From: Piromyces finnis
Taxonomy: Eukaryota > Neocallimastigomycota > Neocallimastigomycetes > Neocallimastigales > Neocallimastigaceae
Assembly: GCA_002104945.1 (NCBI GenBank)
Contig: MCFH01000030.1
Location: 186,001 to 250,000, forward strand
Direction: 5' to 3'
Length of the DNA stretch: 64,000 nucleotides
Position numbers and translations under genes: made by a program. Shown piece by piece: positions 50,135 to 63,735 of this stretch (the stretch's first letter is position 1; every line of letters starts with the position of its first letter). Under the pieces are notes generated by a model. It saw nothing but the letters and a program-made list of their open reading frames with translations, did not search any database and was not told the origin of the DNA.

Positions 50135-51105
50135 ATTATTAATCCAATAGATGTAACATCCATTTAATTAATTAAAAAAAATTTAATTCTATCAAACACA
50201 ATTGGTAAACTATGTTAAATAAATAGTAATAAAATATTTCGTATATAAAATTTCAATAATATTCCATATTATAAAAAAAATAAAATATATTATCATTATT
50301 ATTTTTATTTTGAATATTTTGTTGAAGGGTTCAATTAAATTCTAGAATTCGTATTATTATATTAATTGATTTTTAATATCTTGTCTATTTTATTATAATT
50401 AAAAATTGAATATCTAGAATTTATATGTTTTAGAAATATAATATATATATAAGTTTTTTTTTTTTTTTTTTTTTTTTTTTCGGAAAACACAATCTTTAGT
50501 TTCTGACTTTTACCTTTCTCAATATTTTTATAATCAAAATTAAATTTATAAATGAAATGATATTTAAATCTGTGAGTTTCATTAATTTATTGTTATTTTC
50601 AAAAAAACTATTATAAAATTATATTTATAACTAAATTTACTTTTAATGATCTTTATTTGATTATTTGTTATTTTATGAATTGTTATTTTATTATTATTAT
50701 ATGTTCATATTTATTTTAATACTTTATACTTTAATTACTATTTCATATCATTTACATACAAATAAAAATATTTATTATATAGATATAATAATTTTTAAAT
50801 TTTATTTTTATTAGAATCTTAATATTAACTATTAAAACTTGTAAATGTTATTTTTTCTATTCTTTCTATTTTTTTTTTTTTTTTTTTTAATATTATATCA
50901 CCTTATTATTAATAATTTATAATTTTCTTTTTATAAAGTAGTAATTAATTTTTTTAAACATCTATTTCATTTTATTATTTTTAATGTGTGTATATACAAA
51001 ATGTTTTTTTTTAATATTTTTTTTTTTTTTTTTTAATATTTCATAAATTATTATTAATCAGTATTTTTAAGAAAAATAATAAATTTTTATTTTTCATCTA
51101 AACAT

Positions 51106-53115
51106 CTAGAAATTCTTATATTGAGTGCATTCGGATGGAACAGTAAAATCATTTGTATATGCTCCTTTTTTAAATGCCTTCTTTGCATTATAACCAAGAC
51201 CTCTTTTTGCAAAACCAACCCAAGCTAAACATTTCATTTTAGTTCTGACTTCTTTACTACCATTAGTACTATCAATAGCTAAAATAAAACTATCACGTGC
51301 TTGTATGAAAGTTGGATTGCATGGCATTAATTTAAAACTTTGTATAACAAAGTTTAATACAAGAAAGTTTGACGGTTTAAAGCTAAGATTTTTATTTGTG
51401 ACTAAATAATCTGGATCATTCTTATAGGCTTCTACAAAATTCCAGAATACTTCATGTAACATAACTGACCAAACTTCAGAACCTAAATAAACATCAGAAT
51501 TTAAATTTGAATATTTTAAATTGTTATATTTGGTATTAGAAGTAATTGGATATTTTCTAGCGCCGTCAATAACATAAGAAAATAAATTGACTAACGTATT
51601 TCTATTTATATTTTCCCTGAATTGCATAGCATCTGCAAAGAAATCACTATATCCTTCATTTAATTGTTGTGCTTCTGTTGTATCATATAAACATTTGGAA
51701 TTACTTGGACCACCAATCATACGATTTGAAACACCATGACTATATTCATGAATAATAATTTGATTATCAAATGCTGGATCTTTTTCTATATTTTTATTTT
51801 TATTATAGAATGGGAAAAGTTTAAGTATTGGTTTAACACCATCTATAGAAACTGACATTTGAGCATTATTTTCACCACTACGATCACTAACTCTTACAAT
51901 TACTGGATCATTTCCTTGTCCTTTACCACTAAAATTAGTAGTTTGAAAATTACCATTAGCTTCATCAAAACCTAATTTGTAAAATATATCATGAAGCATA
52001 TTACATACGTAAAATGCATTTGCTGCTGCAGCGTTTTGATTTTCTTCAACCTTTTTTTTACTATCATTGTAAGTAAATTCAAACATTAAATTCTTTCCTC
52101 CACTAATAGGTTTATTACCACTAATAGAATCATTACCATCTGAATTTTCATAAACTAATACGTTATTACCTCTAGTATCAGTAAAAGATTTATTATTGTT
52201 ATTATGCCAACCTAATGGTGATGATTCTTTATAAAATGGATCCTTATAAGTTACACGTGAATAACTACCAATATTTGGAGAATTTATTGGAACAACACGG
52301 TAAGTTGCATGATTTGTAAGATCTTGGAAGTTAATGATTTGTCTGTTGTCAATACTTATAAAGACAATAATATAATCAGTTTCTAAATCTAATGTAAGTT
52401 CCCAAACTTGTTCGGCCTTATTTTCCTTACTAGCAATGTAAACTTTTCTTGCCAATAATGAATTGTCAAAAGTGAATGGAATACCACTGACAAGTAAATG
52501 CTTATTGATTGATTTTTCTATTTTAATACTGCTAAGGTCAATAGGTTCTTTGGATATATCTAATTGTTCAACTACAATATTTATTGCTTCTGTTAAATCC
52601 ATTGTTGCAACTTTTGAAGCTGAATTAACTATTTCAAGATTATCCCATATTGATACACCTGAAGAAATAATATTACCGGTTAATGTATCTATATTAACAT
52701 TTATAGCACTGTTACGTACTTCAACCCCATTAATTGCTTGGGCCATATGTATTGAGGCAATTGTAGATTCTTCACCATCAATAATATCTGTAAATATATA
52801 CTCGATATTTGGATAATTTTGGTTCATAAATTGTTTTGCAATTTCAGTAGAGTTTAGAAAATTTCTTTTTTCTAAAGCTTCTTTTTCTATTTCAATTACT
52901 ACTGGTTTGCCATCAATATAATCTTCTTCAAAAGAACGTGAATGTAATTCTGGTGAATTTTGAAATTCATATGTATCAAATTTTGTTTCAGGGAATAAAC
53001 TAGAATCTTCTATGTTTAACTTTTTCATAGCATTTTGGATAAAACTATCTTTCTTATATTCGTTAGCAAATACAATGCTTAACATTGAAAGGATTAAAGT
53101 TTTTTTTAACAGCAT
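51106..53115 (-). CDS. Secreted fungalysin, M36 zinc metallopeptidase
   Basis: Extracellular endopeptidase, 669 aa in one exon, the normal fungalysin length. A signal peptide (MLLKKTLILSMLSIVFANE) precedes a propeptide with the FTP domain (about residues 70-180, including GEESTIASIHMAQAINGVEV and TGNIISSGVSIWDN) that keeps the enzyme inactive. The catalytic domain starts near residue 270 (ATYRVVPINSPNIGSYSR) and holds NAFYVCNMLHDIFYKLGFDE, then IIIHEYSHGVSNRMIGGPSN with His456, Glu457 and His460, then LNEGYSDFFADAMQF with the third zinc ligand Glu487. The C-terminal block MPCNPTFIQARDSFILAID is family-typical. All catalytic residues are present. Likely role: degradation of rumen or feed protein and nitrogen supply. 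Confidence 0.95.
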   Translation of the reverse strand: MLLKKTLILSMLSIVFANEYKKDSFIQNAMKKLNIEDSSLFPETKFDTYEFQNSPELHSRSFEEDYIDGKPVVIEIEKEALEKRNFLNSTEIAKQFMNQNYPNIEYIFTDIIDGEESTIASIHMAQAINGVEVRNSAINVNIDTLTGNIISSGVSIWDNLEIVNSASKVATMDLTEAINIVVEQLDISKEPIDLSSIKIEKSINKHLLVSGIPFTFDNSLLARKVYIASKENKAEQVWELTLDLETDYIIVFISIDNRQIINFQDLTNHATYRVVPINSPNIGSYSRVTYKDPFYKESSPLGWHNNNNKSFTDTRGNNVLVYENSDGNDSISGNKPISGGKNLMFEFTYNDSKKKVEENQNAAAANAFYVCNMLHDIFYKLGFDEANGNFQTTNFSGKGQGNDPVIVRVSDRSGENNAQMSVSIDGVKPILKLFPFYNKNKNIEKDPAFDNQIIIHEYSHGVSNRMIGGPSNSKCLYDTTEAQQLNEGYSDFFADAMQFRENINRNTLVNLFSYVIDGARKYPITSNTKYNNLKYSNLNSDVYLGSEVWSVMLHEVFWNFVEAYKNDPDYLVTNKNLSFKPSNFLVLNFVIQSFKLMPCNPTFIQARDSFILAIDSTNGSKEVRTKMKCLAWVGFAKRGLGYNAKKAFKKGAYTNDFTVPSECTQYKNF

Positions 53116-53940
53116 TTTTATTTTTGTGATTATACTAATATTTATTAATTAATTGTATTTTTTAAATTTTATATTTATTTGATTTGATTGAATAAATATT
53201 AGATATAAATTAATTTTTTAATAATTATTTTTCTTTTTTTCTTTATATATCTTTTCTTTTTATAATAATAATATATTTATATTTTTTTATTATTGCATTT
53301 ATAGCTTATATAAATATAATTAATAATTACTTTTTATTATAATCTTAAAATAAACACCATAATAAAAAATATTTATTTTTTTTTTTTTTTTGTTAAAAGA
53401 AAATTTTAAAGAATAAAATTAATTAAGAGAATTTTTTTAGGTACTTTAATGTTTTTTATAATAAAAATATAAACTATATAAATTAAAATTCAAGAACAAA
53501 ATTTAAAATTTAAAACTGAAAAAGAAAAAAAAAAATTAACAATAGAGTAGTAAAACTTAAATTCATAATATTTTATTCAAGCATTTTGTATATTTAATTG
53601 GATGTTTTAAATGTAATATAAATTTAATAAATTGTATTAATATTAATATATATTAAGCATATCATTATTTATTAACTATTTATTAACTAGATAAATAATT
53701 AATTAAAAAAAATGATTTTAATTATAATTAATAAGTAAAATAAAAATAAATAAAGTTTATTATAGATTAATATTAATTTAACTTTTCGAACAATGTTACA
53801 CAACAATAATGTATCTAATATATAATTAAAACAATTTATAACACAAAATGAATATATTTTTGATATTAATAGAATTTTAATAAATAGTATGATTATAGAT
53901 TAGAATAATATCTAATTTTTTTTTCAGATATTTATAGTAT

Positions 53941-54203
<263 letters not shown>

Positions 54204-54904
54204 CTATCAAGAACATCATGGAAGAAAAAAGAGACAACAAATATTGTTTCAATTTTGACAAAATTTGATATTAATTTTTGATTGATAACATTTATTATTA
54301 AAAAATATTTGATATGAATTTTTAAATATGAAATTGAATATTTTAAAATATAACTAATATGTAGTTAAATATATTAGTTTTATATCAATATCAAGTTTCA
54401 ATTCGAGTAAATAAAATAAAATTTTGAAAATATATAAATAGTTTCTGTTCTATGCATCTTTTTTTTTTTTTTAATCTATAACTATGAATCTCTTTTATTT
54501 TACAATAATTACATCTTTTTTATTGATAAAATTTTATTTAATGTTTTATATTGAGGTGTATTTTTTTTTATATTGAAACTTTCCTATTTATTAAAGTTTT
54601 AACTTAATTTATTATAAAAATATATTAGATTTAAAATAACATCTTAGTAATGTGGAAATTGATTATTAAAATGTATTTGAATTTTTCCATTCATTTTTCT
54701 ACAATCAATAATTTTTTAATTCAAGCCATAAATTTAATATAAGAACTATTTTATCATATATTAATACTAATATTTTAATATATTAGCTAAACTTAATAAT
54801 TGTTTATAATATATGTTCTATATTATATTCATTGAAATATGATATATAAAATCCATTAATATTTATAACTAAATATAAGCCATATTGATTAGTGTCCATT
54901 TGAT

Positions 54905-54908
<4 letters not shown>

Positions 54909-54948
<40 letters not shown>

Positions 54949-54956
54949 AAATTTAA
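54909..54956. repeat. Poly(A) tract, 48 A
   Basis: 48 uninterrupted A on the plus strand. The bases just before it (TGATATTT) show no retrocopied gene. Confidence 0.9.
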
Positions 54957-55779
54957 AAAAAAAAATAAAATAAAATAAATATGATAGGATTTTGTATAAT
55001 TAAATTTAATTTATTTTCTTCGGTTTTTAATAAGTAATGAGATATTAGAAACATTATAACATAAAAGATAATTAACAATATGATATAGAAATAAGAATAA
55101 GATTACGAGAAAAATATTAGGTTCATAAAATAATTATATTCATAAAATAAAATGAAGTGTATTCTTTATTATTAATTATTACAGATTATAGTAATTATTC
55201 TATTAAAAATATTATTTTTCGTTATGAATTGATTGTCTCTTCTTTAAAAAAAAATGTTTATGAAATTTTTAATATATAATTAATATAAAATTATATTAAT
55301 TTAAAATAAATAAAATTATGTATTATAATGTAATATATACAATAATATATACAATAATATATAAAATAAATATTTATTTTTTTCATTTATTATAAATAAA
55401 TAAAAATTTTATTTCTATACCTTTTATTATAACAATAAAATAATAAAAAGCCGTTAATTTTTTTTTTATTATATATATTTTATTAGGGTATTAAATATCG
55501 ATTTAATAAATTTAGAATGCACTAATATTTAAACTGGCGTATAAAATCTAAAAAAAATATCCTTCTTCTTATTAATATATTTGAAATTTTGAAATAAGAA
55601 TTTCAAATGAAAAAAATAAAGGATGATCATTTTTTTTTATTAATTATTTATATAAAGTTTTTATTTATAAAAGGATTTTATTATGTATTAATATTAATTA
55701 AGGGGTATCATATAAATAATTAGAAAAAATTAATTATTATTTATATAAATTATTATTATATTTCAATTATTAAAAATTA

Positions 55780-56547
55780 TTAGTGATGATGATGATGATG
55801 ATGAATATCATTATTATCTTCATCATTATATGAAAACATTGGAATAAAGTAGCGTTTTGAAGTCCAATATTCTGAGGATGTAGTATTAGTTGAAAATTGA
55901 TTATCAGTTTGTTGATTGACGTTAGTCATATTTCTTATTGTTTCTGGTTCGGTTAATGGCAATCTTGGGGAAATTAAATCCATATCTAATTCTTTTAGTG
56001 TATTTTTTGTATCAAATTTATGTATTGGTATATCGTTATATTTATGATACTTTTGTTGTTCCAGTATAATTTGATTTGTAATACGTTTTTTTTGAAGATT
56101 AATATCTCTTAATAAAATTTTGGCTTGTTGTTGATGATTAGTTACAAATTTATTAACTCGTCCAAGTTTACCATACATATATTTATTTTCTTGGTTTGAT
56201 TTCGATTTTTCCATTGCATCTAAAATAGATTTTTGAATATCAGCAACTCGACTATTCATTTGGTCATTATTAGATTCGATAAAAGGTGCCGACTGAATTA
56301 TACCGTAGGGTAAAGATTTATACATTTTATTAAAATGGAGATCAACTTGATTAAATCGTCGTAGACATCTTTCACAAACAGAACCTTCAGGAATAGCTGG
56401 AGTTAATTTAAAATATATAAAAGGATGTATTAATAATAATGATAATAATACTAATACTAATACTAATACTAATACTAATACTAATACTAATACTAATACT
56501 AATACTAATACTAATACTAATACTAATACTAATACTAATACTAATAC

Positions 56548-56578
<31 letters not shown>

Positions 56579-56607
56579 AATACTAATACTAATACTAATA
56601 CTAATAC

Positions 56608-56666
<59 letters not shown>

Positions 56667-59600
56667 TCAATATAAAAACAAACCATGTAATGGATAACAA
56701 ACGGTTTCTCTAGAAGGATGACATTTACTACAATGTGTTTCACCAAAACGAGCAGAACTTTTAATGTTAAATTTTTTTCGATTTTTGGGTATACTGGGGA
56801 GATGAAGAAGAGATTCAGAAGTTTTTGATTCTGCTGCTTCTAATACTCGTTGTCGACGTTGTTCTAATCGTTCTTTATATTTTTTTTCCCTTTCTTCCAT
56901 AAATTTATTGTATAAATTTCGTCGTTCTAATTCAATTTGCTTTTCTTCCTCTCTTTTCCTTTGCTTTTCCATAGCAATTCGTTGTTCATTTTCTTTTTTA
57001 GAAAGATATTTATTTTCTAGTTTTAAATAATGAATAATTGAAGGAATATAGTCAAAAGTAGTAGGACTAATCATAATTATTAAAGGATGACGATTCATTT
57101 CAAAATTAGATGATTTTGGAATAAATTCTTCATACCGGTTATCATTCTATTGATTATTTAAAATATAGTAAATATAATATTTTTTTTTATTATTTAAATT
57201 ATTTTTAAAAATTATTTATAACTATTAAAAAAAATATATTACAGATATTTCATTAGTATCTAATGAATAACAAGAATGTTCAATTATTTTAATTAAACCC
57301 TCTTAAAATTATTAGTAATAGTAGTATTATATATATTTAAATGAGTATTATAAAAATATTATATGTTAATAACAATATTCTTTTTTTTTTTAAAAAAATA
57401 ATAATAACAAAATAAAATAGCATAAAATAGTTACCTGGATTATTTTCAAGTTCTTTTGTAATTTCTTTATTAACACTACGACTATATTTTTTATTCATTT
57501 CACTTAAAGACTGTACATTCATATTTTTAATTGTTTCTTTAAAACGCGGAGGAATATTTATATATAATAAAAATTTTTTCAAAAGTCCTTGTAATATTTC
57601 AGAGATGGAATTGCATATTTCTTCAATTGGTGCTGGAATATAATTTTTATCATCTAATAAAAAATCATTATTATCTTCATTTTCATTTTGTGTTGTTTTA
57701 TTTATATCTATAATAATAAATAATTATTATTATTAAATTATATATTTAGACAGATTTAATAAAATAATATAGATTAATATGTAATATAACGATAAAATAT
57801 TTACTTGATGAACTATCATTTTTCTTTTTTTTCTATAAGAAATAGATAAAAATTAAAAAGTTAATTAAATACGATAAGTAGAGAATAAACTAATATATAT
57901 TGTAATAGGATCTAAAAACATACATAGAAAAACTTTTTTATTTTCCTAACCAAGGAACTGTTTAATATACTAGATAAATTCAAAATTTCTAAATGATGAA
58001 TAACAGCTTGTTTTATAATTTCGTTTTTAGAATTTAGTAAAAATAAGAGGGTCAATAAAAACTCTGGAGATCCTCGATCATATTCACATAATGAATCTAA
58101 TATCTTTAATCTTAACTAATAAGAATTAATAATATTTTAATCATAAAAAAGTATTTTAATAAATGTGGTGGTTAGAATATTAACTATATTTTTTATTTCT
58201 ATATAAAAATTAATTTACGTTAATCTCATCATTTTCAATGTCTTCATTCCATTTAGTTTTTAAATAATTGCAAAAGAAATTAATAATTGTATTGGAGGAA
58301 TAACTTTCATCCGAAGAAGATTTGAATGTATCATAATATTTTAAATAATCTATAATTTCAAATTTTACAAATTTATCAGTACCTTCATCCATAAAAATTT
58401 TAAAAATTTTTGGTAAAATTTTTTCTGTGCTACATTCTTCCATCTATTTTTTTTTTTTTTTTTATATAAGTAAAATTTTAAAGATAAAAAGTAAAAAAAA
58501 TTTCAATATATATTTCTATTATTATTTAAGTTATAATAAATAATATATTATTATTTTTACCATACTAAATTCGTCTCTTCTTATAAGATTAACATCATTT
58601 TCAAAAATCTATTTTATTAATGGGTTTAAAAATTACATATGAATTATTAATTGTTTATTTATTTATTTATAATTATTATTATTATTATTATTATTATGTA
58701 ATTATTTACTAATGTTTTGGGGAACCAAAATGAATTTATTAAGGTTTGAATTTCTTCAGGTATATCATCTTCAGTGTAATATAGATACTTTTTTTCTTTA
58801 CTTTCGCTTTTATCTATAATATTTTGTGAATTACTACTAATTTGTTCTTCATTTTTTAGTTTGGCATCATCATTTTCAATATTTTCATCTTCCTCTTCTA
58901 CCTCTTCTTCATCTTCCTCGTTATTTTCTTCATCATCAATACTTCTTACACTCTCCTGACTATTTATTTCTTCTTCACTTATATCTTCATCTTCTTCATG
59001 AGAGCTGTTATCCTCTTCTTCTTCATCACTATTATCTTCCGTATTTTCATCAATTACATCAATAGCACTATTCTTTTTGGTTTTATCCTTAATATCAATA
59101 TCATCATTCAAATATTTTATCGCTAAAAATTTATTATTGCTATCTGTATTACTCATTACAGTGCTAGTACGAGTCATATTCTTTGATTGACTCATATTTT
59201 GAATAGTACTACTTTTTATATATTGACTAATATTACTATTTTTCTTGTTTATTTCTTCTTCTTTCTTTTTGTCTTCTTCTTCATTTTTTTTAGTTTCATT
59301 TTCTTCCTCTTCTTTATTCTCATTTTTATCATTACCATTGATTGTTGGCATTATTCCATTAAAGTATTTATTAAGAAAGCGATTTTGCTGAAATGACGAT
59401 TGTTGAGGGAATAAAAGAGAACTAAATTCTGTATGCAATTTAATGTTATTTTGTTTAACTTTTTCGATTTCTTCTATTTTTTTTTGATTTTGAATTTGAC
59501 GAAACTTTTCAATAATTTCATTAATAAGTTCTTTTTCATTTTTAATATTACTGATATCATTCATTTTTCTATCAAATTCCCGTATTAAATCAAATTCAGA

Positions 59601-62600
59601 ATTGGATTTAAATTCATTATAGTTACAAATTATAAATTCTGGATGCAGCTTTTTCCATTCATTAATTACTTTCATAATAATAGAATTAGGGATATAGCCA
59701 TCAGGTGCTATAGGTACAGTATATTTAGGTGGCTTCTTTATTTTAGCAATTTGTTGCGAATTATTAACAGTATCAGTTTTTTCTTTAATTCTTCTTTTAC
59801 TTTTTAAATCATTTTGCTTTTTAATTTCAGCTTCTTTCTTCTTCTTTATTGCAATCATTCTATAATCATCATCGTCATCAATAATACGAGTAAATTCCTT
59901 TATTTGTTTATCTATAATGTGAATATATCATTGAGATGAATAATTAATTAATTTTAAATATAATAATATATATGTTTTTTATTTTTGATAATTTACTATA
60001 ATTTTCATAAGAAAACTCTGTTTCATTATGATTAAAATCCATCTAAATATTTAGTAAAGATAATTAATATGAATAAGTAAATAAATAAATAAGTAAATAA
60101 ATATTATTTATATTTAATACTCAAAAAAAAAAATTAAATACAAATAAACTTTGATTAGGAGAGGTTGGATTTAAATATAAAACTGGCTTTCCTAAATTAG
60201 TTTCAAAATCATCTTCTTTCCCTAAAAAAGATTTATATTTAGAATATTTTTGGTATTCTTCAATAAAAATTAAATCTTGTACTCCATCTAATTTTGTATT
60301 TGAAATACATTTAATAGCATTCGATGTAATAATTTTTGAATAATTTATAGCTGAATCTATTTGTTCTTGAATGGTTTCATCTTCTATTATTTTATCAATT
60401 TTATCTTTTTCTTGAATCATCGGTAATGAATTAGTATCTACATTTGGTGATCCTTCAAACTCTGATTTCTTCAAACTTTGATTTAACGAAATATGAAGTT
60501 TAACAAAACCTAAAATTTTATTTGTTGCAGAATGTAGTTTTTTAGTATAACTCTTTTTAATGGCCTTTTTCCTCATTTTTTTCTTTTTATTTTTCTTAAT
60601 TGTCATAATACTAAGATCATTAAATGAATTGAAGAAAATAATATCTTTATCTTCACTTAAATTTAAAACCGAATAACTTTCCCGAATAAGACCTAAATTT
60701 CTTAGATGATTAAATCCTTCTAATTCATCAGGTTCACAAAAAACGCTTGTTAAATCATTTTCTTCATCAAGCTTTATTGAAGCTGTAACATTAAACTTTT
60801 CTAATGATTCACAAATATCGGTGAAATTAAAGTATGAACTTAAATCATGGTCATGAGAATGAGAGCCATTTTCTGATTTTAGTTTTCGTTTTATTATTTT
60901 ATTTACAACTGCCACTAAATCTATATTGGAAAAAATATTTTCTTTTTTACGTTCAAAAGCAGAAATATCATAGTATTTTGGTGCATCTCTAAGTTTAATA
61001 CTTTTCAAAATATTAATATCATCAGAAAAAGGTATGGCTTCTTCATATTCTAACGGTGTAGAATAATATTTATTTAATACTTGTACTAAAGCAACAACTC
61101 CTGAAGGCAAATCTTTTTTATTTAATAGTTTTATTTTAATATAGATGACCAAAATACATTATATATATAGTTTTTTTTTTTAAAAAAAATCATTATTTAT
61201 TATAAAAGAACAAATAATTTAAATTTTCAATTTATATTATTTTAACATTAAAAAGTTGTGACTTACATTCAGATGCTTTTAATATATCGATTCGATCACT
61301 AATACCAATAAGTAAATCTAATGTATTATCTATACAACATATGGCACACATTGAATCTTGAAATAAAATATCTTTTACTAAACAGTTATCATAATCCCAT
61401 ATTTTTAATCCTTTATCTTGACTTACAGTGACAAATAATTCTAATCGTTTAATTGGACAAATGGCTCTAATAATATCTGTATGATCATCCATTTTATCAT
61501 GGTTAATAATTTCTTTACTTTCCTTTTTATCTATATTAAATTCAATGGTATGAATTGAAAAGTCATCTGAGGAAGTACATATAATATTATTAATATTGGA
61601 AATAAGACATGGAATAAAAGAAGTGGCAATGGTAATCGAATTTTTGATAATTTTTTTTAAATTAAAATCTAATTCAGTAATATTGATAGTATAATCTTTT
61701 TTTTTTATTTGTTTGTTGGTTTGTTTATTTTCATATAAAAAATAATAAATTTTAGTTTTATCAATAAATTAATTTATAATTTCATTATTGTAATTTTTTA
61801 CCTTTTCCTCCAGAAATAAGATATTTTTTTTCTGTATTTATACATAAGCATGTAACCTCGCTGGAATGTGCCTTTTTTTTCAGTTTTTAATAATTATTAG
61901 TAATTAATATTTTTATTTATCTTTATAAAAAAAACCTTCTATTACCATATATTTAAATTTTGTAGCCCCATATTCACCAAGAAATATGATACGACCATTG
62001 TTTGTACCACAAATTAAAAGTGAAAATCCCGTTAATGATTTATCTGGGATTAAAAAATCTTCATATAATTTAGCACATGTGATATTTTCTTTTTCTAATT
62101 AAAAGAAAATGGTAAATTATCATTTATATTGAAAAATTAACATTAAAAAAAAAATGAATTTTATAAAAAGCTTACTACATTCTTTCCAGATATCAATTAC
62201 TGAACATGGGTTTGTTAAGGTTGAATATATCCATATTTCACCATCATATTTCAATATATATAAATAGTCTATATAAATATAAAATTATTAAAATCTTTTT
62301 CTAATTTATAAAATGTATATAATAATTATAATAAATATTTACTTAAAGCTGGACTATACAAAACATCTTTTATCACTTCATTATCGATATATGGAATAGC
62401 TGTGGTGATAATTTCACCTGTAATTGGGGATATTAATCGAATACCACCATCAAGGGTACGACAGACAACTCTATTTGGGCAATTAAAATTTTTACTAAAT
62501 TCTAATGATAATGGTGGTGATCTTTAAATGTAAATTTATTTATGTATTTGAAAAGTTTGTTAATAATTTAATTATATGAAATAAATAAGATGATATAATG

Positions 62601-63735
62601 TATGTCAGTTCGTAAAAAAAAAGTTATCTACTTTAATGATGTAAAGCAATCTGTAATGTTATTGAAATTCCAGAGGATAACTTCTCTTTCAGAATAAGTT
62701 AAGAATTGATTTTCATCAATAATTTTAAGTCCATAAGAAGGTTCTTTTAAATATAATTTATATATTTCTTGAAAATTAACTAAATTAAATAAACGAATTG
62801 ATCCATCAAAAGAAGCTGATAAAAATGCTGGTTTTCCTGGAACAATTTCCAATCCAGTAATGGCATTAGTATGATTATTAAACATATGAAGTAAATCATC
62901 TGAACTGTTTCTTATTTGAACTATTTTTTTTTAAAAAAATATCATAAGAAAGGAAGAATCATCATAATAATTATACTATAGTTATTAATTACTTGATCCG
63001 TCAGCAATACCAATTATATCATATACAAAAGGATTATAAGAGGTAATACATGTTATAAATTTATTTGATTTATTTTTGAATCGTTTAATTTCTTTTCCTG
63101 TTTCAATATCCACTACCTTTTTATATTTAATTTGCAATAAAAGTTTTTTTTAGGATATATAGATTTATTATTATATATGTAAAAATATTTAATTTAGATA
63201 TTGGTATTGATTAAATATATATATATATGTATTTGTGTATGTAGTTTTTTGTAATTCAATTAATTTTGTTAAAATATTAAATTATTATAGAAAAAAAAAA
63301 GTTCATATTACAATAGCCATTTTTTTTAATATTAAATAAATTTTTGATGTAGGTTCATTTAAATAAACATTTTTAATCCATTCTTCATCTGGTAATTCTG
63401 TATTATATTCTAAACGTAATTTCTGAACTACAATTGTCTGTGAACTTTTTCTGGATTATATATCAAAAATAAAAACATTTTAATTAATTTGTATAAAAAA
63501 TAATTGTACATTTTTTTAAAAAAATATTCTTATATATATCAAAATACCCATTTGTTTCAATATCTAGTGAATAAAACTATTTATAATTATTAATATAAAA
63601 TTAATTTATATGATATTTATATATATATGGACTAAATTATATAATTGAAAATGATTATTTCATTACATTAACTTTATGAGCACCGATAGCAATTAATTCG
63701 TTCCTTGAATTATTATATTTTAAACTTTATCATGA
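55780..63735 (-). CDS. Large WD40-repeat/coiled-coil protein, possibly axonemal (WDR87/WDR97-like), 5' end not in window
   Basis: At least 20 exons share strand and consecutive frames. From the 5' side: WD40 blades including NELIAIGAHK (about 63700), KVVDIETGKEIKRF (about 63100), PAFLSASFDGSIRLFN (62628-62885), NRVVCRTLDGGIRLISPITG (about 62440), LYILKYDGEIWIYST (about 62230), LLICGTNNGRIIFLGEYGA (about 62000), TCLCINTEKKYLISGGK (about 61840) and LFVTVSQDKGLKIWDYD (about 61400). Then a long linker exon (60121-61145); a Glu/Lys-rich coiled coil with KYTVPIAPDGYIPNSIIMKV (58700-59900); HEAT-like helices LRLKILDSLCEYDRGSPEF (about 58090); a charged coiled coil (56860-57050); Cys pairs CSKC and CERC; and a terminal run of seven His (55783-55803). 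The architecture suits a flagellar WD protein in a zoosporic fungus. That assignment is inference. The first exons probably lie beyond 64000. Confidence 0.75.
56430..56665. repeat. Compound (AAT)n/(AATACT)n microsatellite in an intron of the WD40 gene
   Basis: Blocks of AAT alternate with AATACT hexamers. They lie between the CYPLH exon (GTTTGT donor, about 56683) and the exon starting AIPEGSVCERC (about 56397). The Leu-Val and Ile-Ser repeat frames here are intronic, not protein. Confidence 0.9.

Larger units (their letters stand above)
49590..51105. other. Spacer with direct-repeat copy and short (AAAT)n
   Basis: 1.5 kb of AT-rich DNA. Contents: the second ~66-bp direct repeat, an (AAAT)~9 tract at 50099-50134, a poly(T) tract (about 50454-50480) and more T runs before the fungalysin stop. 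No gene seen. Confidence 0.6.

Noticed and set aside
54909-54956. Poly(A) tract as the tail of a retrotransposed element
   Set aside because: No coding remnant or target-site duplication could be recognised next to it; similar A/T runs are common here.
56408-56746. Long Leu-Val and Ile-Ser repeat proteins
   Set aside because: They are AAT/AATACT microsatellite read in different phases inside an intron. The flanking exons splice around it with good frame continuity.
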